The translations under genes were made by a program, and so were the position numbers. A stretch of DNA of 51,138 nt from Sphingosinicella sp. (GTDB lineage: Bacteria; Pseudomonadota; Alphaproteobacteria; Sphingomonadales; Sphingomonadaceae), in assembly GCA_013816585.1 (NCBI GenBank), contig JACDEE010000020.1, forward strand, positions 1-51,138, read 5' to 3'. Shown in pieces: positions 1 to 9,374 of the stretch (position 1 is its first letter; every line of letters starts with the position of its first letter). A model generated the notes under the pieces. It had not been told where the DNA came from, did no database searches, and saw nothing but the letters and a program-made list of their open reading frames with translations.

Positions 1-64
1 GTTTGTTGGGCAACAGCGGCTGGATCACCCGCCACTCGAAATCGGTCAGATCATATCGGCTCAT
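1..64 (-). CDS. IS5-family transposase, N-terminal fragment cut by window edge
   Basis: Reading the minus strand from the ATG at 64 gives MSRYDLTDFEWRVIQPLLPN, followed by K and the window edge. This is the characteristic N-terminus of IS5-type (DUF4096-bearing) DDE transposases that are common in sphingomonads. Only 21 codons are inside the window, so the catalytic DDE core cannot be checked and it is unknown whether the gene is intact. Confidence 0.8.
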   Translation of the reverse strand, partial: MSRYDLTDFEWRVIQPLLPNK

Positions 65-123
65 GCTCGAGCCTGAATCAGAAAACCCGCGCCAAGGGAA
101 TCCTGTTTATGGGTTCACGACCT
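1..123 (-). mobile_element. End of an IS5-type insertion sequence (outer boundary approximate)
   Basis: The transposase start is followed outward by about 60 nt of non-coding DNA that includes a TATGGGTTCACGACC stretch at about 109-123, next to CTAG. That placement suits a terminal inverted repeat and its target site. The boundary is inferred: the other end of the element is outside the window, so repeat symmetry cannot be tested. Confidence 0.45.
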
Positions 124-169
124 AGAAAGGCAGGAAGCCCGACGGCGGGCCAGAGGCGTTTTTGGGTCC

Positions 170-883
170 TTATACGTCGAGGATCGTAGCGAACCCGCCA
201 TAGATCATGCGCTGGCCATCGAACGGCATATTGGCGTGATCGGGTTTCATCCGTTCATCTTCCATCATCTTCGGCCAGGCTTCATCCCGGGCCTGTTTCG
301 ATGGCCACTCGATCCAGGAATAGACGATATTCTCGCCTTCAACGGCCTTCACCGCCTTCTTATAGTCGGTGACCTTACCGTCGGGCAGGTCGTCGCCCCA
401 GGCTTCCACGACGCGAATTGCCCCATATTCGGTAAAAACGGCGGCGGCCTTGGCAGCCATGTCACGATAGGCTTCCTTGTTCTCGTTGGGGACGGGCACC
501 AGGAACCCGTCGGCAAATCCGGTTTTGCCGGTGCTTTTCTCCTCAAGCAGCGGAGCAAAGCCGCCAAAGATCATGCGCTGCCCGTCGAACGGCAATTTGA
601 TATCGTTCATCCGCGGGTCGTTCCGGAGCTTCTCGTTCGCGGAGTCGCGAACCTCCTTTGAAGGATATTCGAGCCATGAAAAAACAACGACCTCGTCCTC
701 ATTGGCGTTGACCGACCCCTTGAAGTCCGTGACCTTTCCGTCGGGCACGTCCTCGCCCCAATTTTCAACGATCCGGGTGGCGCCAAATTCCTTGAACAAA
801 GGCGCAATTTCTTCGGCATGCTGCTGATAGACCTGCTTGTTGGCGGCCGGGACCGCGGCGACAAATCCTTCGATATAAGCCAT
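170..883 (-). CDS. Tandem-duplicated DUF1428 protein
   Basis: A 237-residue protein made of two consecutive DUF1428 domains (YbaA-like, small alpha/beta fold of unknown biochemical role), about residues 1-115 and 122-237. The duplication is plain: the motif PFDGQRMIxGGFA occurs at 98-110 and again at 220-232, and VPDGKVTDF at 46-54 matches LPDGKVTDY at 166-174. Most family members carry a single domain of about 120 residues. The start at 883 has a purine-rich ribosome site (AGGAG) a few bases upstream. The gene lies 25 nt downstream of the VOC gene on the same strand and is probably co-transcribed with it. No signal peptide or membrane segment is visible, so it should be cytoplasmic. No function is assigned. 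Confidence 0.85.
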   Translation of the reverse strand: MAYIEGFVAAVPAANKQVYQQHAEEIAPLFKEFGATRIVENWGEDVPDGKVTDFKGSVNANEDEVVVFSWLEYPSKEVRDSANEKLRNDPRMNDIKLPFDGQRMIFGGFAPLLEEKSTGKTGFADGFLVPVPNENKEAYRDMAAKAAAVFTEYGAIRVVEAWGDDLPDGKVTDYKKAVKAVEGENIVYSWIEWPSKQARDEAWPKMMEDERMKPDHANMPFDGQRMIYGGFATILDV

Positions 884-908
884 TTCTTCTTCTCCTGCTG
901 TGATGGGT

Positions 909-1370
909 TCAGGCCATTGCCTTTTGTGCGGCTTCGCGCAGTTCGCTTTCGTTCATGGGCTTATCACGCAAGGGCGTGGCGATGGACCAATTATGGCCGA
1001 ACGGATCCTGGATCATTCCATATCGGTCGCCCCAAAATTGGTCGGCGACGGGCATTTTGATCGTGGCGCCAGCGGCCTCGGCTCGGGCCACCGCATCATC
1101 CACATCCGGGACGTTGAGATAGATGGTCACGGGTGAGCCGCCGAGCGATTTAGGAGACAGGGCACCATAATCCTTATTTTCGTCGACCAGCATGACCATC
1201 GATCCGTTGATCGTCACCGCCGCATGCATCAGCCGCCCGCTAGGACCCGGTATGCGAACCATCTCCTCCGCGCCGAAGGCTTTCTTGTAAAAATCGATCG
1301 CGTCGGCAGCGCCGTCGCAAACCAGATGCGGTGCAAGCATTCGCGTCGTGTTCGCTCTCTCGGACATCAT
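909..1370 (-). CDS. VOC-family (glyoxalase/PhnB-like) protein
   Basis: A 153-residue protein with the repeated beta-alpha-beta-beta-beta pattern of the vicinal oxygen chelate superfamily, in the PhnB/YycE-like branch: APHLVCDGAADAIDFYKKAF near the N-terminus and DQFWGDRYGMIQDPFGHNWS near the C-terminus. Such proteins are often annotated as glyoxalase or bleomycin-resistance-like, but the substrate cannot be read from sequence. The reading frame opens to 1442, but the two adjacent ATG codons at 1370 and 1367 follow a GGGAG ribosome site, and homology begins just after them, so the shorter start is chosen. It is probably the first gene of a two-gene unit with the DUF1428 gene, divergent from the HxlR regulator. 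Confidence 0.85.
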   Translation of the reverse strand: MMSERANTTRMLAPHLVCDGAADAIDFYKKAFGAEEMVRIPGPSGRLMHAAVTINGSMVMLVDENKDYGALSPKSLGGSPVTIYLNVPDVDDAVARAEAAGATIKMPVADQFWGDRYGMIQDPFGHNWSIATPLRDKPMNESELREAAQKAMA

Positions 1371-1548
1371 TTCTCTCCCTCTTATCTTATCGCCTGCCGC
1401 GCCGGGCACGGTCGAGGCTCGTTGGACCTTGCCCCGTATCAACAGCCATCCATCGCTTGCGCTATCGGGCTCTTAAGAGGCTGGTGCCAATCGCTGGCCC
1501 CGAATCACCGTTTGACCCTGATGCGCGAATCAGTTATTAAAAGCCACT

Positions 1549-2259
1549 ATGAAGTTACATAAACTAACTAAAGAGCAGAATGTTCCTAGAAAGCGTCGCT
1601 TTTATGATGATGCTTGCGGCACCGCCCACGGCCTGGAACTTATCGGTGAGCGGTGGGCACTGCTTATATTGCGCGAACTTATGCTCGGACCGAAACGGTT
1701 CAGTGACATTCGCGCCGACCTGCCCGGAATTAGCGCCAATGTGCTTACCCAGCGGCTGGAGGGACTGGAGGCGAATGGATTACTGATTCGGCGCAAGCTG
1801 CCGCCTCCCTCTTCTGCGCAAGTCTATGAGCTCACCCAATGGGGTTATGAAGCGGAGCCAGTCATCAAGACTTTGGGCCGCTGGGCGGTAAGGTCGCCCG
1901 ACCATGACCCGACAATGCAGATCAGTCCTGTTTCGCTGATGCTGTCATTCCGAACCATGATCGACGCGGAGCGAGCCAAGGGGGTGGAGGCACGAATTGG
2001 TTTCCGGGTCGGCGGGGAATGTTTCCTGGGACAAGTCTTCGATGGCGACATCGTGATAAAGCGCGACCCGCTCGACAACGCCGAAGCGACGTTCATTGGC
2101 GAACCGGCGATGCTCGCCACCGCGGTCTATGACCGCGTGCCGCTGAGGGACCTGGTCAAAGATGGGTCGCTGATCGTGACCGGTGATTGGCAAGTCGCAG
2201 AGCGATTCCTGAACTTATTCACGCTGCCGTCCAAATTCGATCCTCCGGAACCGAAGTGA
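1549..2259 (+). CDS. HxlR-type transcriptional regulator with C-terminal extension
   Basis: A 236-residue protein whose first 110 residues form the winged-helix HxlR domain: CGTAHGLELIGERWALLILR, then the recognition-helix region ISANVLTQRLEGLEANGLL. The remaining 120 residues are longer than a minimal HxlR protein (about 110) and resemble the SCP2-like C-terminal half of long HxlR regulators; that assignment is tentative. HxlR proteins usually control an adjacent or divergent gene, often in response to reactive electrophiles, so the divergent VOC/DUF1428 pair is the natural candidate target. A short inverted repeat overlaps the start codon region and may be an autoregulatory operator. The ATG at 1549 is the only good start ahead of the domain. 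Confidence 0.88.
   Translation: MKLHKLTKEQNVPRKRRFYDDACGTAHGLELIGERWALLILRELMLGPKRFSDIRADLPGISANVLTQRLEGLEANGLLIRRKLPPPSSAQVYELTQWGYEAEPVIKTLGRWAVRSPDHDPTMQISPVSLMLSFRTMIDAERAKGVEARIGFRVGGECFLGQVFDGDIVIKRDPLDNAEATFIGEPAMLATAVYDRVPLRDLVKDGSLIVTGDWQVAERFLNLFTLPSKFDPPEPK
1553..1569. promoter_or_regulatory. Inverted repeat over the HxlR start, possible operator
   Basis: AGTTA (1553-1557) and TAACT (1565-1569) form a perfect 5-bp inverted repeat with a 7-nt AT-rich spacer, immediately after the ATG at 1549. The surrounding 1530-1570 is far more AT-rich than the coding DNA. Binding by the HxlR protein is an inference. Confidence 0.35.
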
Positions 2260-2334
2260 AACGCCGATTCAGGTCGGCTGCCTGCTTGTCCAAGACATGC
2301 CCTTCCCGTTAGGAGACGGAAAAGGGAGACCGGA

Positions 2335-3117
2335 ATGAAACTCGACCATGAAATATCCGCAATCGTCACCGGAGCGGCCTCGGGGCTCGGCGAAGCGACC
2401 GCGCGGGCGCTGGCTGCCAAGGGTGTGAAGGTCGCTTTGTTCGATCGGGATGCGGACAAGGGGCAGAAAGTCGCCGCCGAGATAGGGGGTGTATTCTGTC
2501 AGGCCGATGTCACCGACGAAGCTTCGATCGAGGCGGCATTCGCCAAGGCGCGCTCGGCGCACGGGCAGGAACGGATTTGCGTCAATTGCGCCGGGGTCGC
2601 CAATGCGGTGAAGACGGTCGGACGCGACAAGCAGACGGGAGAGATCAAGCCTTATCCGCTCGCGCAGTTCGAACTCGTCATCCAGATCAATCTGATCGGT
2701 ACTTTCCGCGTGCTTTCGAAATCGGCCGCCGGGATGGCGCCCCTGGAGCCGCTGGAGGACGGCGAAAAGGGCCTCATCATCAACACCGCATCGGTCGCGG
2801 CCCAGGACGGCCAGATCGGCCAGGCCGCCTATAGCGCGTCCAAGGCGGGCGTACTCGGAATGGCGCTGCCGATCGCGCGCGACCTGATGGGCGAGGGCAT
2901 TCGAGTCAACACGATCCTTCCTGGCGTATTCGAAACGCCGATGGTGGCGATGATGCCGCAACAAGTGAAGGACGCGCTCGCCGCGCAGGTCCCATTCCCC
3001 AAACGCCTCGGCCAGCCGGACGAATATGCGCGGCTGGCGATATTTATGGCGGAAAATACTTATCTGAACGGCGAATATGTGAGGCTCGACGGCGCCATTC
3101 GGATGGCGCCAAGATAA
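2335..3117 (+). CDS. SDR oxidoreductase, type-2 3-hydroxyacyl-CoA dehydrogenase-like
   Basis: A 260-residue short-chain dehydrogenase. The NAD-binding motif TGAASGLG is at residues 12-19, the catalytic tetrad is N119, S153, Y166 and K170 (YSASK), and D38 after the second strand suggests NAD rather than NADP. The sequence pattern, with a long insert before the IINTASVAA strand and the PGVFETPM segment, is that of HSD17B10/FabG-like 3-hydroxyacyl-CoA dehydrogenases acting on branched or short 3-hydroxyacyl-CoA. The ribosome site AGGGAG precedes the ATG. The racemase-like gene starts 2 nt after its stop and an AMACR-family gene follows, which fits catabolism of an acyl-CoA with a methyl branch. 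The exact substrate is unknown. Confidence 0.9.
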   Translation: MKLDHEISAIVTGAASGLGEATARALAAKGVKVALFDRDADKGQKVAAEIGGVFCQADVTDEASIEAAFAKARSAHGQERICVNCAGVANAVKTVGRDKQTGEIKPYPLAQFELVIQINLIGTFRVLSKSAAGMAPLEPLEDGEKGLIINTASVAAQDGQIGQAAYSASKAGVLGMALPIARDLMGEGIRVNTILPGVFETPMVAMMPQQVKDALAAQVPFPKRLGQPDEYARLAIFMAENTYLNGEYVRLDGAIRMAPR

Positions 3118-3119
3118 GC

Positions 3120-3845
3120 ATGAGCGGGCATATTGGCATCCTTGCGCACAGCGCCGAAGGCGCAACTTTATGCTACCGCGAAGCCTGGATGGAGGGGGGG
3201 CGGCGTCTGGGCGCCCATAATCATCCTGAAATCACGATGACCGGCATTGCGATGCATCATCTGCTGGACGCCTGGGAGGAGGGCGACCTGTCAGCGATCC
3301 GCTCCACTTTCATGACCGATGCGGCGAAGCTGCAAGCGGCGGGCGCCGATTTCTTCGTGCTTCCGGACAACACCGCCCACATCGCGCTGGAGGCCCCCGG
3401 CGAGCCTTTCCCGATCCCCTGCCTGCATATCGCCGAGGTGCTGGCGGATCAGGCGGCGAAACTGGGGCATAAGCATGTCGGGATCCTCGGCACCAATTGG
3501 ACGATGGAGGGGCCCGTTTACCCGGGCGCTTTCGCGCGCCGTGAAATGGGTTGGGAGATACCCGATTCTGCGGATCGCGAGACCGTCCACCGGATCATTT
3601 TCGAAGAGCTTTGCGTCGGCATATTCATCGACGATTCCCGCGCCGAATATGGACGGATTATCGAAAGGCTGGCCGCAAAGGGCTGTGATTCCGTCGCCCT
3701 GGTGTGCACCGAAATTCCACTGCTAGTGACACCCGAATCCTCGGTTCTGCCAATATTGGATTCGACCCGGCTGCTTGCCCGAGCGGCGGTTGACATAGCG
3801 CTTGGCGGCCGACCGATGCCCGATTGGTTCGGGGGTCCGATCTGA
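3120..3845 (+). CDS. Asp/Glu racemase superfamily protein with substituted first catalytic residue
   Basis: A 241-residue cytoplasmic protein of the aspartate/glutamate racemase superfamily, closest in pattern to E. coli YgeA: an N-terminal GILAHSAEGA loop, a first active-site segment LPDNTAH (81-87) and a second one VCTEIPLL (195-202). Two-base racemases use a cysteine, or threonine in YgeA, in the first segment and cysteine in the second. Here the first position is D83 and the second is C196. The single cysteine leaves open a racemase, a one-base decarboxylase or isomerase, or a non-amino-acid substrate. It lies between an acyl-CoA dehydrogenase-like SDR and an AMACR-like gene, with 2-nt and 1-nt junctions, so it should act in the same pathway. 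Confidence 0.85.
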   Translation: MSGHIGILAHSAEGATLCYREAWMEGGRRLGAHNHPEITMTGIAMHHLLDAWEEGDLSAIRSTFMTDAAKLQAAGADFFVLPDNTAHIALEAPGEPFPIPCLHIAEVLADQAAKLGHKHVGILGTNWTMEGPVYPGAFARREMGWEIPDSADRETVHRIIFEELCVGIFIDDSRAEYGRIIERLAAKGCDSVALVCTEIPLLVTPESSVLPILDSTRLLARAAVDIALGGRPMPDWFGGPI

Positions 3846-4876
3846 TGCCCGGAGCGCTCGCCGGCATCAAAGTCGTCGAGATGGCGGGGCTTGGACCCGC
3901 CCCTTTTGCCGGAATGATGCTGGCCGATCATGGCGCTACCGTCATCCGCGTGGAGCGCGAAAGATCTCAGCCTCCCATTCCTGCAGAAAAGGACATTCTC
4001 AATCGATCTCGCCAAGTGGTGACGGTTGATCTGAAGAGCGAGCAGGGCGTAGAGCGCGTGCGCGAACTGGCGCGCGACGCGGACGGGCTGATCGAGGGAT
4101 TCCGACCCGGCGTGATGGAGCGGCTGGGACTTGGGCCGGAGCGGCTGCTGGAAGACAATCCGCGCCTCGTCTACGGGCGCATGACTGGTTGGGGGCAGGA
4201 AGGACCGCTGAGCGGCGCACCCGGTCACGACATCAATTACATCGCGCTGGCAGGCAATCTGCACGGTTATGGCCGCGCCGGCGGCAAGCCGACCCCTCCG
4301 GTCAACGCGGTGGGCGACTTTGGCGGCGGCGGGATGCTTCTCGCTTTCGGAATGCTGGCAGGCATCCTAAGTGCGCGGGCAACCGGCAAGGGCCAGGTCG
4401 TGGATTGCGCCATGCTGGATGGCGCTGCGTTGCTTTCGGCGCAGACCTGGTCGCTGCTTAATGCCGGGATGTGGAAGGACGAACGTGGCGTGAACCTGCT
4501 CGATGGGGGAGCGGCCTTTTACGACAGCTATGAATGCGCCGACGGCCAATATGTATCGGTGGGCGCGTTGGAGCCCCAATTCTTCGCCGCGCTGAAGGAG
4601 AGGCTGGGGCTCGCTTCATCCCAATTCGATCCGGGGCTTTCGGCCGAACTTGCCCAGATCTTTCGGCAGCATCCGCGCGGACATTGGTGCGAATTGCTGG
4701 AAGGATCGGATGCCTGTTTCGCTCCGGTCCTGTCCATGTCCGAGGCGCCCGACCATCCCCATGTTCGCCTACGCGGAACGTTCCGGTCAGTCGGAGGTGA
4801 CATCCAGCCCATGCCGGCGCCTCGATTTTCCCTTACGCCCGCGCCGGATCCACGAATTCCGGAGGTCGACGGCTAA
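3845..4876 (+). CDS. Alpha-methylacyl-CoA racemase / CaiB-BaiF family protein
   Basis: A 343-residue protein of the class III CoA-transferase fold in its racemase branch. The N-terminal [20 protein letters not shown] segment is the AMACR signature, and the catalytic pair of M. tuberculosis MCR (His126/Asp156) is matched by H128 (GHD) and D158 (GDFGGG). The reaction would be 2-methylacyl-CoA epimerisation through alpha-proton exchange. The frame opens at 3824, but the ATG at 3845 overlaps the preceding stop (TGATG) and gives the usual N-terminus, so it is preferred. It is the last gene of the three-gene set and converges with acs, overlapping its 3' end by 4 nt. Confidence 0.9.
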   Translation: MPGALAGIKVVEMAGLGPAPFAGMMLADHGATVIRVERERSQPPIPAEKDILNRSRQVVTVDLKSEQGVERVRELARDADGLIEGFRPGVMERLGLGPERLLEDNPRLVYGRMTGWGQEGPLSGAPGHDINYIALAGNLHGYGRAGGKPTPPVNAVGDFGGGGMLLAFGMLAGILSARATGKGQVVDCAMLDGAALLSAQTWSLLNAGMWKDERGVNLLDGGAAFYDSYECADGQYVSVGALEPQFFAALKERLGLASSQFDPGLSAELAQIFRQHPRGHWCELLEGSDACFAPVLSMSEAPDHPHVRLRGTFRSVGGDIQPMPAPRFSLTPAPDPRIPEVDG

Positions 4877-6798
4877 AGGTTCTTCCGTCTCTCAATCAGG
4901 CCGTCGACTAGGCCGGGATCAGCGAGCGTCGAGATATCGCCCAGGGCGCCATGATCATTCTCGGCGATCTTCCTCAGGATACGCCGCATGATCTTGCCCG
5001 ACCGGGTCTTGGGAAGGCCCGAAGTGAAATGGATCAGGTCTGGCGTCGCTATCGGCCCGATTTCCTTGCGAACATGCTGTTTGAGCTCGGCCTCGAGCGT
5101 TTCGGAAGGATCCACGTCGGCATTGAGGGTGACGTAACAGTAAAGCCCCTGGCCCTTTATATCGTGCGGATATCCCACCACGGCCGCTTCGGCGACGAGC
5201 GGGTGCGAGACCAGGGCGCTTTCGACTTCCGCGGTACCGAGCCGGTGGCCTGATATGTTGAGTACGTCGTCGACCCGGCCGGTGATCCAATAATAGCCAT
5301 CTTCATCCCTCCGGCATCCGTCGCCGGTGAAATATTTACCGCGATAAGTTGAAAAATAGGTCTGCACGAACCGTTCATGGTCGCCATAGACGCTGCGCAT
5401 CTGCCCCGGCCAGCTTCGCGCGATGCACAGGTTTCCCGAAGCTTCGCCCTCCAATATTGCCCCGTCCGGATCCATCAGCTCCGGCACGACGCCGAAGAAG
5501 GGCCGCCCGGCCGATCCCGGCTTCATTCCATGCGCACCGGGAAGGGTGGTGATCATGATCCCGCCAGTTTCGGTCTGCCACCATGTGTCGACTATCGGAA
5601 CGCGCTTTCCGCCGACCGTTTCATGATACCAGCGCCAAGCCTCCGGGTTGATCGGCTCGCCCACCGTGCCGAGCAGGCGTAGCGAGGAAAGGTCATGTTT
5701 CCTGACCGGCTCCGCGCCTTCGCGCATCAAGGCGCGGATGGCGGTGGGCGCGGTATAGAAAATGTTGACGCCGTGCCGCTCGACCATGTCCCAGTTCCGG
5801 CTGGAATCCGGATGATTGGGCACGCCTTCGAACATCAGGCTGGTCGCGCCGTTGGAAAGCGGCCCGTACACGACGTAGGAATGGCCGGTCACCCAGCCGA
5901 TGTCGGCAGTGCACCAGAATATCTCGCCGGGGCGGTAATCGAATACATAGTGGAAGGTCAGGTTGGTCCAGACCGCATAGCCGCCAATGGTGTGAAGCAC
6001 GCCCTTGGGCTTTCCGGTGGAGCCTGAAGTGTAGAGGATGAACAAGGGGTCTTCGGCGTTCATCGGTACGCACGGGCATTCGTCGGGCACATTGGCCGCG
6101 AGCTCGTGGTACCAATGGTCGCGGCCCTCCTGCATCGCGATATCCTGGCCAAGGTGCCGCACCACCAAGATGGCATCGGCTTGCGTCCCTTCGACCGCCT
6201 GGTCGATATTGGCCTTGAGCGGGACGATCTTGCCGCCGCGCATCCCGCCATCGGCGGTGACGACGAAGCGGCTGGCGCAATCGTCGATCCTTCCGCGAAT
6301 GGAATCGGGCGAAAAGCCGCCGAATACCACCGAATGGACGGCGCCGATCCGGGCGCAGGCGAGCATCGCAACCGCCGCCTCTAGGATCATCGGCATATAT
6401 ATGGTGACCCGGTCGCCTTTGCCGGCGCCAAGGGCCTTCAGGCAATTGGCCATCCGAACCACTTCGCCATAAAGCTCGCCATAACTGAGGCGCCTGGTCG
6501 CTCCGGGCGTGTCGCTTTCCCAGATCAGGGCGGTTTGGTCAGCGCGCGAGGCCAGGTGACGATCGACGCAATTGTGGCAAAGGTTGAGGATTCCATCCTC
6601 ATACCATTTGATCTCAACCGGATCGAACGACCAGTCGGCAATTCGCGACGGCTTTTGAATCCAGTCGATCCGATCCGCCTGCTCCGCCCAGAAACCCTGC
6701 GGGTCCTCGATCGAACGCCGATAGAGAGCTTCATACTGCTCAGCCGTGCAATGGGCGGTCTGAGTTGCGGTGTCGGAGGGAGGGATAAGCTCGCTCAT
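4873..6798 (-). CDS. acs: Acetyl-CoA synthetase
   Basis: A 641-residue AMP-forming acetyl-CoA synthetase of normal length for the family. It converts acetate, ATP and CoA to acetyl-CoA. Motifs are the adenylate loop [11 protein letters not shown], the acetate-pocket region [11 protein letters not shown], the hinge [15 protein letters not shown] and the C-terminal catalytic-lysine motif [11 protein letters not shown], whose lysine is the usual acetylation control site. The ACAS N-terminal domain is present from about residue 20. The gene is monocistronic as far as can be seen, and its stop overlaps the end of the AMACR-like gene on the other strand. Acetate assimilation would complement acyl-CoA breakdown by the neighbouring operon. 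Confidence 0.96.
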   Translation of the reverse strand: MSELIPPSDTATQTAHCTAEQYEALYRRSIEDPQGFWAEQADRIDWIQKPSRIADWSFDPVEIKWYEDGILNLCHNCVDRHLASRADQTALIWESDTPGATRRLSYGELYGEVVRMANCLKALGAGKGDRVTIYMPMILEAAVAMLACARIGAVHSVVFGGFSPDSIRGRIDDCASRFVVTADGGMRGGKIVPLKANIDQAVEGTQADAILVVRHLGQDIAMQEGRDHWYHELAANVPDECPCVPMNAEDPLFILYTSGSTGKPKGVLHTIGGYAVWTNLTFHYVFDYRPGEIFWCTADIGWVTGHSYVVYGPLSNGATSLMFEGVPNHPDSSRNWDMVERHGVNIFYTAPTAIRALMREGAEPVRKHDLSSLRLLGTVGEPINPEAWRWYHETVGGKRVPIVDTWWQTETGGIMITTLPGAHGMKPGSAGRPFFGVVPELMDPDGAILEGEASGNLCIARSWPGQMRSVYGDHERFVQTYFSTYRGKYFTGDGCRRDEDGYYWITGRVDDVLNISGHRLGTAEVESALVSHPLVAEAAVVGYPHDIKGQGLYCYVTLNADVDPSETLEAELKQHVRKEIGPIATPDLIHFTSGLPKTRSGKIMRRILRKIAENDHGALGDISTLADPGLVDGLIERRKNL

Positions 6799-6941
6799 AG
6801 GATAGTAGTAATCCTTGCAGGCAGTCGGGGAAAGGGCCCGCCCCGCAATTTGGCCGAATCACCTGACTGTGCTATGAAAATAATACAGAGCCAGTAAATA
6901 TTCATGTTGGGGCCGCCAAGGGCTCCTCTGCGGGCTAGCGG

Positions 6942-6970
6942 TTGGCAGTGTACCTGCGCCGCACTATAGG
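6942..6970 (+). promoter_or_regulatory. Sigma-70-type promoter of the SleB-like hydrolase gene
   Basis: TTGGCA (6942-6947), a 17-nt spacer and TATAGG (6965-6970) followed by GGCCC form a good housekeeping promoter of sphingomonad style. Transcription would start near 6977, 22 nt ahead of the ATG at 6999. The TTG codon that opens the longer reading frame is itself the -35 box, which argues against that start. Confidence 0.65.
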
Positions 6971-6998
6971 GGCCCTTCGCATTCAATCGGAGTCTTCA

Positions 6999-8129
6999 AT
7001 GCTGACCGTTGCGCTGCGCATGCCCGCCATGCGTTTTCGAAAACCAGCCCGCGAGCATTTGCTCGGCAGCATCATGCTGGCCGTCGCAGCCCTGCTTTAC
7101 CTGATTGCGGGGATCAGCGTCACATCGATCGCCGGGCCCGACGGAATGGCGAATGCCAAGGTTGCTCACCTTTCCGCGCAGAAGATCGCGAAGGCTGCGC
7201 TCCCGGCGGCCGAGCCCCTGCAGTTCAAGCAGGTTGAGCCCAACGACGCCGTGGCCTTTAACGCCTCGATTCCTGTGTTCGAAGGACCCAACCCCTCGGC
7301 GCGTCCCTTCATTCTTTCGGGGGCCTCGTCGATCGATCAGCAGCGTTCGCTCGAATGTCTGACGGCCGCTGTTTATTATGAGGCGGCGACGGAGCCGGCC
7401 GAGGGCCAGCGAGCCGTTGCACAGGTCGTGCTCAACCGGGTGCGCCATCCAGCCTATCCGAACAGCGTCTGCGGCGTCGTGTTTCAGGGATCCGAGCGAG
7501 CCACGGGATGCCAGTTCACCTTCACTTGCGACGGATCAATCGCCCGTGCGCCCCATGCCGGCTTCTGGGCGCGTGCCCGCGCCGTCGCGCAGGCCGCCCT
7601 GTCGGGTTCAGTCTATGCGCCCGTCGGCTGGTCGACCCATTATCACACCAATTGGGTCGTCCCTTACTGGAGCTCCAGCCTGGTCAAGGCGGCCAATGTC
7701 GGGACGCATATCTTTTACCGCTGGGAAGGCGGCTGGGGCCGCGGGCCGGCCTTTACCAGCCGTTACACCGGGACTGAGCCGGTTCTCGCCAAGATGCGCT
7801 ATATCGGCGTCGGAGGTCCGGTCGACGAATTGCTGACTCCTGAGCAGCAGGCGGCGCTCGCCGCTGCTCCGCTCGCCGGCGAGGTCATCGCTGGCCAGCC
7901 CGCCGAAGGCATTGCGGCAGCGGGCAATTACGACCCGGCTGCGCTAAACCGCGCTATCATTCGGCGGTTCGAGCCCGTGAAAAGGTCGGATGTCGCCGCC
8001 GTCGTTACGAAGCAGACCAAGCCCGGCGAAAAGGTCGACGATTCCTACCGCTGGGGGATGACGGGCGGCGTTACGGGCGAAGGTTTCGGCAAAAAAGCTG
8101 AGGCGCCCGCCGCCACGCCCGCCAGCTGA
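6999..8129 (+). CDS. SleB/CwlJ-type cell-wall hydrolase
   Basis: A 376-residue protein with an N-terminal membrane anchor (about residues 20-42, LLGSIMLAVAALLYLIAGIS) and a central SleB hydrolase domain at about 110-240. The domain is marked by CLTAAVYYEAATEPAEGQRAV, VLNRVRHPAYPNSVCGVVF, GCQFTFTCDG and THYHTNWVVPYW. Family members cleave peptidoglycan (lytic transglycosylase or amidase activity in spore cortex enzymes). In alphaproteobacteria they are thought to act in periplasmic cell-wall turnover. The C-terminal 110 residues are Ala/Pro-rich and lack a clear domain. The start at 6999 has GGAG upstream and lies downstream of a convincing promoter. It converges with argG, with 3 nt between the stops. 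Confidence 0.88.
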   Translation: MLTVALRMPAMRFRKPAREHLLGSIMLAVAALLYLIAGISVTSIAGPDGMANAKVAHLSAQKIAKAALPAAEPLQFKQVEPNDAVAFNASIPVFEGPNPSARPFILSGASSIDQQRSLECLTAAVYYEAATEPAEGQRAVAQVVLNRVRHPAYPNSVCGVVFQGSERATGCQFTFTCDGSIARAPHAGFWARARAVAQAALSGSVYAPVGWSTHYHTNWVVPYWSSSLVKAANVGTHIFYRWEGGWGRGPAFTSRYTGTEPVLAKMRYIGVGGPVDELLTPEQQAALAAAPLAGEVIAGQPAEGIAAAGNYDPAALNRAIIRRFEPVKRSDVAAVVTKQTKPGEKVDDSYRWGMTGGVTGEGFGKKAEAPAATPAS

Positions 8130-8132
8130 TCT

Positions 8133-9365
8133 TCAGCCTTCGATTTTCGATTTTCGCTGCGCCGCCACGCGAAGCCGCAGCGCATTGAGACGGATGAAAC
8201 CTTCCGCGTCACGCTGGTCGTAGGCGGTCGCTCCTTCCTCGAAGGTCACCAGTTCCTGATCGTAAAGCGACATCGGGCTTTCCCGGCCGATGACGGTCGC
8301 ATTGCCCTTGTAGAGTTTCATCCGAACCTTGCCGGTGACAAGCTCCTGGCTCTTGTCGATCAGCGCCTGGAGCATTTCGCGCTCGGGTGCGAACCACAGG
8401 CCGTTATAGATAAGGCTCGCATAACGCGGCATCAGATCGTCCTTCAGATGCATGGAACCCGCGTCCAGGGTGATCGATTCGATTCCGCGATGCGCGGCCA
8501 GCAGGATCGTCCCGCCCGGGGTCTCATAGATTCCGCGCGACTTCATCCCCACGAAACGGTTCTCGACCAGGTCGAGGCGGCCGATGCCATTGTCATGGCC
8601 CAGTTGGTTGAGCCGGGTCAGCAAGGCCGCCGGCGACAATGACTCGCCATCGACCGAGACGGGGTCGCCTCGTTCAAAGCCGATTTCGATGATGGTCGGC
8701 TTGTCCGGCGCTTCTTCAGGCGAAATGGTACGTTGATGAACATATTCCGGGGCCTCGACTGCGGGATCCTCCAGTACTTTTCCTTCGGAAGACGAGTGGA
8801 GGAGGTTGGCATCGACCGAGAAGGGCGATTCTCCGCGCTTGTCCCTGGAAATCGGGATCTGATTCTGTTCGGCGAAATGGATCAGCTGCTCGCGGCTCTT
8901 GAAATCCCATTCCCGCCACGGAGCGACCACCCGGATATTGGGCTCCAGCACATAATAGCCAAGTTCGAAACGGACCTGGTCGTTGCCCTTGCCGGTCGCC
9001 CCGTGACAGACGGCATCGGCGCCGACGGCGCGGGCGATCTCGATCTGGCGTTTGGCGATAAGCGGTCGCGCAATCGAGGTGCCGAGCAAATACTGGCCCT
9101 CGTAAAGCGTGTTGGCGCGGAACATCGGGAAGACGTAATCGCGCACGAACTCCTCGCGCAGATCGTCGATGAAGATATTTTCCGGCTTGATACCCAGCAA
9201 TTCGGCTTTGCGGCGAGCGGGTTCGACTTCCTCCCCCTGGCCCAAATCGGCGGTGAAGGTCACGACCTCCGCGCCATATTCGGTCTGCAGCCATTTCAGG
9301 ATGATCGAGGTGTCGAGCCCGCCCGAATAAGCGAGAACCACCTTCTTGGGCGCGTTCTTCTTCAT
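8133..9365 (-). CDS. argG: Argininosuccinate synthase
   Basis: A 410-residue ArgG that joins citrulline and aspartate with ATP to make argininosuccinate, the penultimate step to arginine. The N-terminal PP-loop ATP motif [10 protein letters not shown] is intact, as are the [12 protein letters not shown] and [10 protein letters not shown] segments. A GTG at 9371 could extend the frame by two codons, but an AGGAG sits 5 nt before the ATG at 9365, so that start is used. The AGGAG overlaps the argR stop codon, which makes translational coupling likely. Last gene of the arg operon; argH, which completes the pathway, is not in the window. Confidence 0.96.
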   Translation of the reverse strand: MKKNAPKKVVLAYSGGLDTSIILKWLQTEYGAEVVTFTADLGQGEEVEPARRKAELLGIKPENIFIDDLREEFVRDYVFPMFRANTLYEGQYLLGTSIARPLIAKRQIEIARAVGADAVCHGATGKGNDQVRFELGYYVLEPNIRVVAPWREWDFKSREQLIHFAEQNQIPISRDKRGESPFSVDANLLHSSSEGKVLEDPAVEAPEYVHQRTISPEEAPDKPTIIEIGFERGDPVSVDGESLSPAALLTRLNQLGHDNGIGRLDLVENRFVGMKSRGIYETPGGTILLAAHRGIESITLDAGSMHLKDDLMPRYASLIYNGLWFAPEREMLQALIDKSQELVTGKVRMKLYKGNATVIGRESPMSLYDQELVTFEEGATAYDQRDAEGFIRLNALRLRVAAQRKSKIEG

Positions 9366-9374
9366 ATTCACTCC

